Assembly: GCA_003649445.1 (NCBI GenBank)
Contig: QMRV01000075.1
Location: 1 to 8,860 of the forward strand
DNA: 8,860 nt
Direction of reading: 5' to 3'
Source of the DNA: Thermoprotei archaeon
GTDB lineage: Archaea; Thermoproteota; Thermoprotei; Thermofilales; B15-G2
Below the pieces are notes generated by a model. The model saw nothing but the letters and a program-made list of their open reading frames with translations, was not told the origin of the DNA and ran no database searches. Shown here one piece after another: positions 5,801-8,860 of this stretch (position 1 is its first letter; each line of letters starts with the position of its first letter). The position numbers and the translations under genes were made by a program.

Positions 5801-7825
5801 TTACCACCTTGCTATTTTCTCATAACATTTACGCGCCAATATTAGCTCCTCACTTGAAAAGTATGGTTTAAAGTAAAGAGATTTCTCAGCCAGAGAGGTT
5901 AATTTCTCAAATGCTTCGAAAACTTCTCTAGGTACCTTACTCTTTATTGATAGACAATATTCTCTCATAGTCTCATAAGGCTTAGGAGGGTGGATTTTCT
6001 TAGAAAGTAACTTAACAGCATCGATGTAAAGCTTTGTAACTTCTGTTTGAACTTTAAATTCGTACACTGTAGGTTTCTTTGCAAGTGCTTCTGTTTCTAG
6101 CTCTGGATAAAATGTCATAACTGGTTTTTCTGGGATCTTCTTTTTCATAATTCTCCTTCTTCTACGGAATAAAGCAGCAAGTTTTGCTGTTGAAAACGTA
6201 ATTTCTCTTGGGGAAATAGCCATGTAGAATCCTAGTGTAAGTAATGCTATGGTTAACGGTATTAAGCTAACAATGTTTACTTTACTTCTCCTAGTGAGAA
6301 GAGGATGCCAAGGTTTTTCCGATTCAAAAATTATCTCTACATTTAATTCGTTAAATGTAAGAGTAAATTTCGGCTTTAGGCTAAGAGAAAATTCCCCATA
6401 CGAATCCGGTATTAAAGTATGTTTTTCCCCATTAACTCTAATTACGACTGTTTCTCCCCATATTGGTGTCCCGTTTGAGTACATTAGCCTTCCTTTAATA
6501 ACAATACTGGATAGTGGGTAGTAAACGATTCCTGGAATATTTACGTTTAGTTTTGAAGGAACATATGTTACCAGAATTCCGAGTCCTGCTGTAGCAGGTG
6601 CTAGGCGGTTTAAAGGTTCAACGTAGAACTTCAATATGTGGGTGCCTATACTGGTGTTTTCAGGTATTTTAAGAGTCACTATGGTCTCTTCAGAGTATAC
6701 TGTAATATTTTCTAATGGAGTATTATCTAAGAATATTTTGACGTTCCTAGGACTATTTTCTGTAGGTGGAGGGTTTATGGTTAGCGTGTATTGCGACTTT
6801 AACCCTGGGTAAACTATTGTAGGGCCTTGCACAGTTGCATATGTTGGTTGGTATAGAACTCTTACTGTGGTTTGGTTGTAGCATAGTCTATAGAAACCTA
6901 CATCATCGCCTATAGGCATGTAGTGGACAGCAATAAGTAAGCCTTTAGTTATAAGGTATTCATCGTATATGTATGGAACCCTATACTTGTAATTGACTAC
7001 TCCCTCTTCATCCGTTTTAAGCTCTTTTCTAAGAAGAATACGGTCTCTAAATATTATGCTTAACAATATAGCTCTATAGGGGAGTGCTGTATTGTTTTCT
7101 GAAAGCAATTGAGCACTAATTGAAATGTAGTCTCCGACAAAAACAGTTTTAGGTTTAACATTCAATAGTATTTCCGTACCATGTACTCCCTTGATTTCTA
7201 CTTTCTCATAGGGTATTCTTGCTCTTAAGTTACGTATTTCCTCGGCATACTTGTCTATTAGTTTTCTTAGACCATGGGTTAAGTAGAGTCCTATGGTTAA
7301 ATGTAGTTGGTAAAAATTTCCAGCATATTCTTCTGGAACATATCTGCTTATTGCCGATACTAGTCTTTGCTTATACGTTATTAGGGTACCTAATGTTATG
7401 TTTGCTTTTGAAAGGTGGAAAGTAGCGTTATCCAGGGAGTAAAGTGCTCTCCTATATTCCATTAACAGAATGTAGTGTTTTGCTAAGTCTATGTAATATC
7501 GTGTATCGTTTAGGTTTTCATAGGTTTCACTTAGAAGTTTGTTAAACCTGTTAACTATGTATTCGAGTTCTTTGGGGGTTTTCAGTAAACCTGCTGGCTT
7601 AAGTGTTTCTGTTGAGGTTTTATAGTCCTCTAAGGTCATTGAGGATAGTGTGTAAATGTAAAATGTTAGAAGCGTTGTTACGTCTGTTTCTTCTTTAGCT
7701 CTTGAAGGGTCTTCGTGCGGCACCAGTTCTGTTTCTGCACTACATGGTGTTAGAATAGAAATAATGGTTACTATCAACAATACCAGCAATGTTATTGCTA
7801 GAGCTTTTCGCAGATAAGCAGACAT
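5801..7825 (-). CDS. Secreted/membrane protein with helical and beta-sandwich-like ectodomains and a cytosolic DUF4129-like tail
   Basis: 674 aa in a type-I layout. A signal peptide (1-30, ending PCSA before ETEL) is followed by a helix-rich region (about 45-205). Three beta-rich segments (about 215-325, 330-422, 425-510) resemble Ig-like or carboxypeptidase-regulatory repeats: VKPKTVFVGDYISISAQL, QGPTIVYPGLKSQYTLTI, and VNIPGIVYYPLSSIVIKGRL with SYGEFSLSL. One TM (about 517-537) follows, then a basic stop-transfer run (R554-RRRR). The cytosolic end has PYETMREYCLSI...VFEAFEKLTSLAEKSLYFKP, which fits the DUF4129 pattern TpREf...p...f..Lt.lyE.arY. Several N-x-S/T sequons lie in the ectodomain, consistent with archaeal N-glycosylation. 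DUF4129 normally ends transglutaminase-like membrane proteins near MoxR/DUF58 genes; no transglutaminase domain is present here. The ATG has GAGG 9 nt upstream. The gene lies 2 bp after the 96-aa gene and 3 bp before the DUF4350-like gene. Topology is confident; the ectodomain families are only suggested. Confidence 0.7.
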   Translation of the reverse strand: MSAYLRKALAITLLVLLIVTIISILTPCSAETELVPHEDPSRAKEETDVTTLLTFYIYTLSSMTLEDYKTSTETLKPAGLLKTPKELEYIVNRFNKLLSETYENLNDTRYYIDLAKHYILLMEYRRALYSLDNATFHLSKANITLGTLITYKQRLVSAISRYVPEEYAGNFYQLHLTIGLYLTHGLRKLIDKYAEEIRNLRARIPYEKVEIKGVHGTEILLNVKPKTVFVGDYISISAQLLSENNTALPYRAILLSIIFRDRILLRKELKTDEEGVVNYKYRVPYIYDEYLITKGLLIAVHYMPIGDDVGFYRLCYNQTTVRVLYQPTYATVQGPTIVYPGLKSQYTLTINPPPTENSPRNVKIFLDNTPLENITVYSEETIVTLKIPENTSIGTHILKFYVEPLNRLAPATAGLGILVTYVPSKLNVNIPGIVYYPLSSIVIKGRLMYSNGTPIWGETVVIRVNGEKHTLIPDSYGEFSLSLKPKFTLTFNELNVEIIFESEKPWHPLLTRRSKVNIVSLIPLTIALLTLGFYMAISPREITFSTAKLAALFRRRRRIMKKKIPEKPVMTFYPELETEALAKKPTVYEFKVQTEVTKLYIDAVKLLSKKIHPPKPYETMREYCLSIKSKVPREVFEAFEKLTSLAEKSLYFKPYFSSEELILARKCYEKIARW
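5804..5809 (-). promoter_or_regulatory. Shine-Dalgarno site embedded in the end of the upstream gene, selecting a GTG start
   Basis: On the minus strand AGGTGG encodes the final Arg-Trp of the 674-aa protein and sits 6 nt before GTG at 5797-5795. The sequence between is TAAAAT, so an ATG (5799-5797) overlaps the GTG by one base but reads ATG-TGA and cannot initiate a protein. This decides the GTG start and suggests coupled translation. Confidence 0.5.
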
Positions 7826-7827
7826 CG

Positions 7828-8118
7828 CTATGGCCTCAGTATGCTTATGATTATTGTTGGTGCTATTATTTCCAGTATTCTAAAGGAGATTATTATTATA
7901 AAAATTGTTATCAGGATTTTCGAGATTACGCTTATTCCTTTCTCCACTTCTTTAGGTAGAGGCGAATATAACGCCAGAAGTATAAAGTATATAAGAATGA
8001 ATACGGTTACGTAAACATCTACTCTTTTCTCTCCAACGAGAGTTAGCGTTACCAAGGCTATGAACATGCTTATTGCTAGTCTTGTAAGGAATTTTTCAAT
8101 AAATACTGTTTCTGCCAT
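7828..8118 (-). CDS. Small three-TM membrane protein of unknown function
   Basis: I do not recognise a family. The 96 residues form about three membrane segments: 13-28 (ISMFIALVTLTLVG), 35-51 (VYVTVFILIYFILLALY) and 63-93 (VISKILITIFIIIISFRILEIIAPTIIISI, perhaps one long or two short helices). A short polar link, SPLPKEVEKG, lies between the second and third. No catalytic motif is visible. That it is real is supported by position: it starts 9 bp after the preceding stop, with GAGGGA just upstream of its ATG, and its own stop is 2 bp before the next ATG. It is probably a small subunit or assembly factor of the membrane complex encoded by the operon, but that rests on context alone. Confidence 0.7.
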   Translation of the reverse strand: MAETVFIEKFLTRLAISMFIALVTLTLVGEKRVDVYVTVFILIYFILLALYSPLPKEVEKGISVISKILITIFIIIISFRILEIIAPTIIISILRP

Positions 8119-8127
8119 GCTGTCCCT

Positions 8128-8841
8128 CTACTTAAACGTTAAAACGGAATCTTTTCCTTTAATTTTAAGACTTATGAAGTCTATTTTCTTACCCAATGTT
8201 TCAGCCAATACAACCCCTACCAGTGCCGTTGTGAACCCTACTTTACCTCTATATCCTTTACTAAAGTACTTCATTTTAGAAGCTACTACTATAATTGTGC
8301 TGTCGGGTTTTTCAGCTACTTTAACATTATCTGCTATGTTTAAGTGTTGGACAAGGATTTTGGATAGTATGTCTTCTACTTGCCCTATATTTTCAACTTT
8401 TGATACAGCTAGTTCCTTAATAAGCTTAGTGCATGGTGGTCTTAGTTTTAAGTAGGGTATGTTTCTTATTGTGATAACGAATCTTTCAGGCAGATCCTTA
8501 GTTTCCTTTACATGTAAGTGCTTAGCTAAAGGTATTATTATCGATGGTTTTCCATCCTTGTTCATGCTTGAAGGTAGAAATGAAGGTTTGGCATCTAGTA
8601 TGTTTAGTTCCTCAAATATTCTTTCAATATTTTCTCTAAGATATTCAATTTCTTCCCTCATAGCTTTTATCGGGTGTTCGGGCATTTCCCATCCGATAGC
8701 GAACATTACTGCTCCAACCATAGCTAAGCCTACAAGGGCAGCTGTTAACTCGGGTGTATTTAGTAGTATGAATGATGTTATTGAACCTACGATACCTATG
8801 ATCATAAGGTTTAAACCTATTACGGCATGTTTTATTAGCAT
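8128..8841 (-). CDS. Two-TM, coiled-coil membrane protein of unknown function
   Basis: 237 aa, first visible gene of the leftward operon. Two TM helices (about 7-28 and 32-51) form a hairpin. A charged helix likely to form a coiled coil follows (about 57-82, KAMREEIEYLRENIERIFEE), then a soluble domain (about 98-237). That domain begins PSIIIPLAKHLHV, contains PERFVITIRNIPYLKLRPPC and TIIVVASKM, and ends with FISLKIKGKDSVLTFK. By the positive-inside rule the soluble part is probably cytosolic, where it could contact an ATPase. I recognise no family. On the minus strand GTGAT (8852-8848) lies 5-6 nt before the ATG as a plausible SD. Only 19 bp of upstream sequence are present, so the operon may begin further right. 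The next gene starts 9 bp after its TAG stop. Confidence 0.75.
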   Translation of the reverse strand: MLIKHAVIGLNLMIIGIVGSITSFILLNTPELTAALVGLAMVGAVMFAIGWEMPEHPIKAMREEIEYLRENIERIFEELNILDAKPSFLPSSMNKDGKPSIIIPLAKHLHVKETKDLPERFVITIRNIPYLKLRPPCTKLIKELAVSKVENIGQVEDILSKILVQHLNIADNVKVAEKPDSTIIVVASKMKYFSKGYRGKVGFTTALVGVVLAETLGKKIDFISLKIKGKDSVLTFK

Positions 8842-8860
8842 CTTATATCACGTACCTTGA

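Noticed and set aside
7730..7750. Possible lipobox at the signal-peptide end of the 674-aa protein (Cys28)
   Set aside because: The residues before Cys are LTP; Pro at -1 and Thr at -2 do not fit a lipobox. Ordinary cleavage after Ala30 is more likely.
8842..8860. TATA-like GATATAAG just upstream of the 237-aa gene (minus strand)
   Set aside because: It ends 1 nt before the ATG, far too close for a promoter. It is better read as the SD-to-start region of a gene inside an operon that continues off the right edge.

Overview
The window looks like a piece of a thermophilic archaeal chromosome, probably Thermoproteota (crenarchaeote-like). The grounds are AT-rich DNA, Arg codons that are mostly AGA/AGG, TTG and GTG starts, TATA boxes instead of -35/-10 elements, Shine-Dalgarno (SD) matches of the GGTGA/GAGG type, and archaeal-type proteins: a Sulfolobus-like UPRTase, an AbrB/PIN toxin-antitoxin pair and a DUF58/DUF4350/DUF4129 membrane cluster. 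The genus cannot be fixed from the sequence alone. Packing is very tight. The largest gap is the 111-bp divergent promoter region at 901-1011, and no RNA genes, insertion sequences, CRISPR arrays or long repeats were seen.

Region 1 (1-1011). The C-terminal 79 codons of a GNAT acetyltransferase read rightward off the left edge. A leftward vapBC-type pair converges on it: an AbrB-fold antitoxin (640-900), then a PIN-domain toxin (220-627). The toxin has Asn where the third conserved catalytic Asp is expected. The antitoxin promoter has a clear TATA box placed for a nearly leaderless mRNA, and a perfect 6-bp inverted repeat lies on the predicted transcription start.

Region 2 (1012-1701). upp, uracil phosphoribosyltransferase of pyrimidine salvage, is transcribed rightward, divergently from vapBC. 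It ends 1 bp from the stop of the next, opposing operon.

Region 3 (8841 down to 1703, minus strand). Six genes form one operon with junctions from +10 bp to a 4-bp ATGA overlap: a 237-aa two-TM/coiled-coil protein; a 96-aa membrane protein; a 674-aa signal-peptide protein with beta-sandwich-like ectodomains, one TM and a cytosolic DUF4129-like tail; a 289-aa DUF4350-like protein; a 523-aa DUF58 protein; and a 548-aa exosortase/archaeosortase-family protein fused to an EpsI-like domain. DUF58, DUF4350 and DUF4129 genes commonly accompany MoxR AAA+ ATPases. No MoxR lies in the window, but the operon runs to the right edge and one could sit just upstream. All six products are membrane-associated, so a surface assembly or processing complex is a reasonable inference.

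The most interesting point is the last gene. Its exosortase core keeps the conserved Arg and His, but the catalytic Cys of the (A)CSG motif is Tyr. The only Cys in the protein lies in the C-terminal EpsI-like domain. This is either a pseudo-exosortase or a variant with different chemistry, embedded in a DUF58-type operon where bacteria often have a transglutaminase-like membrane protein.
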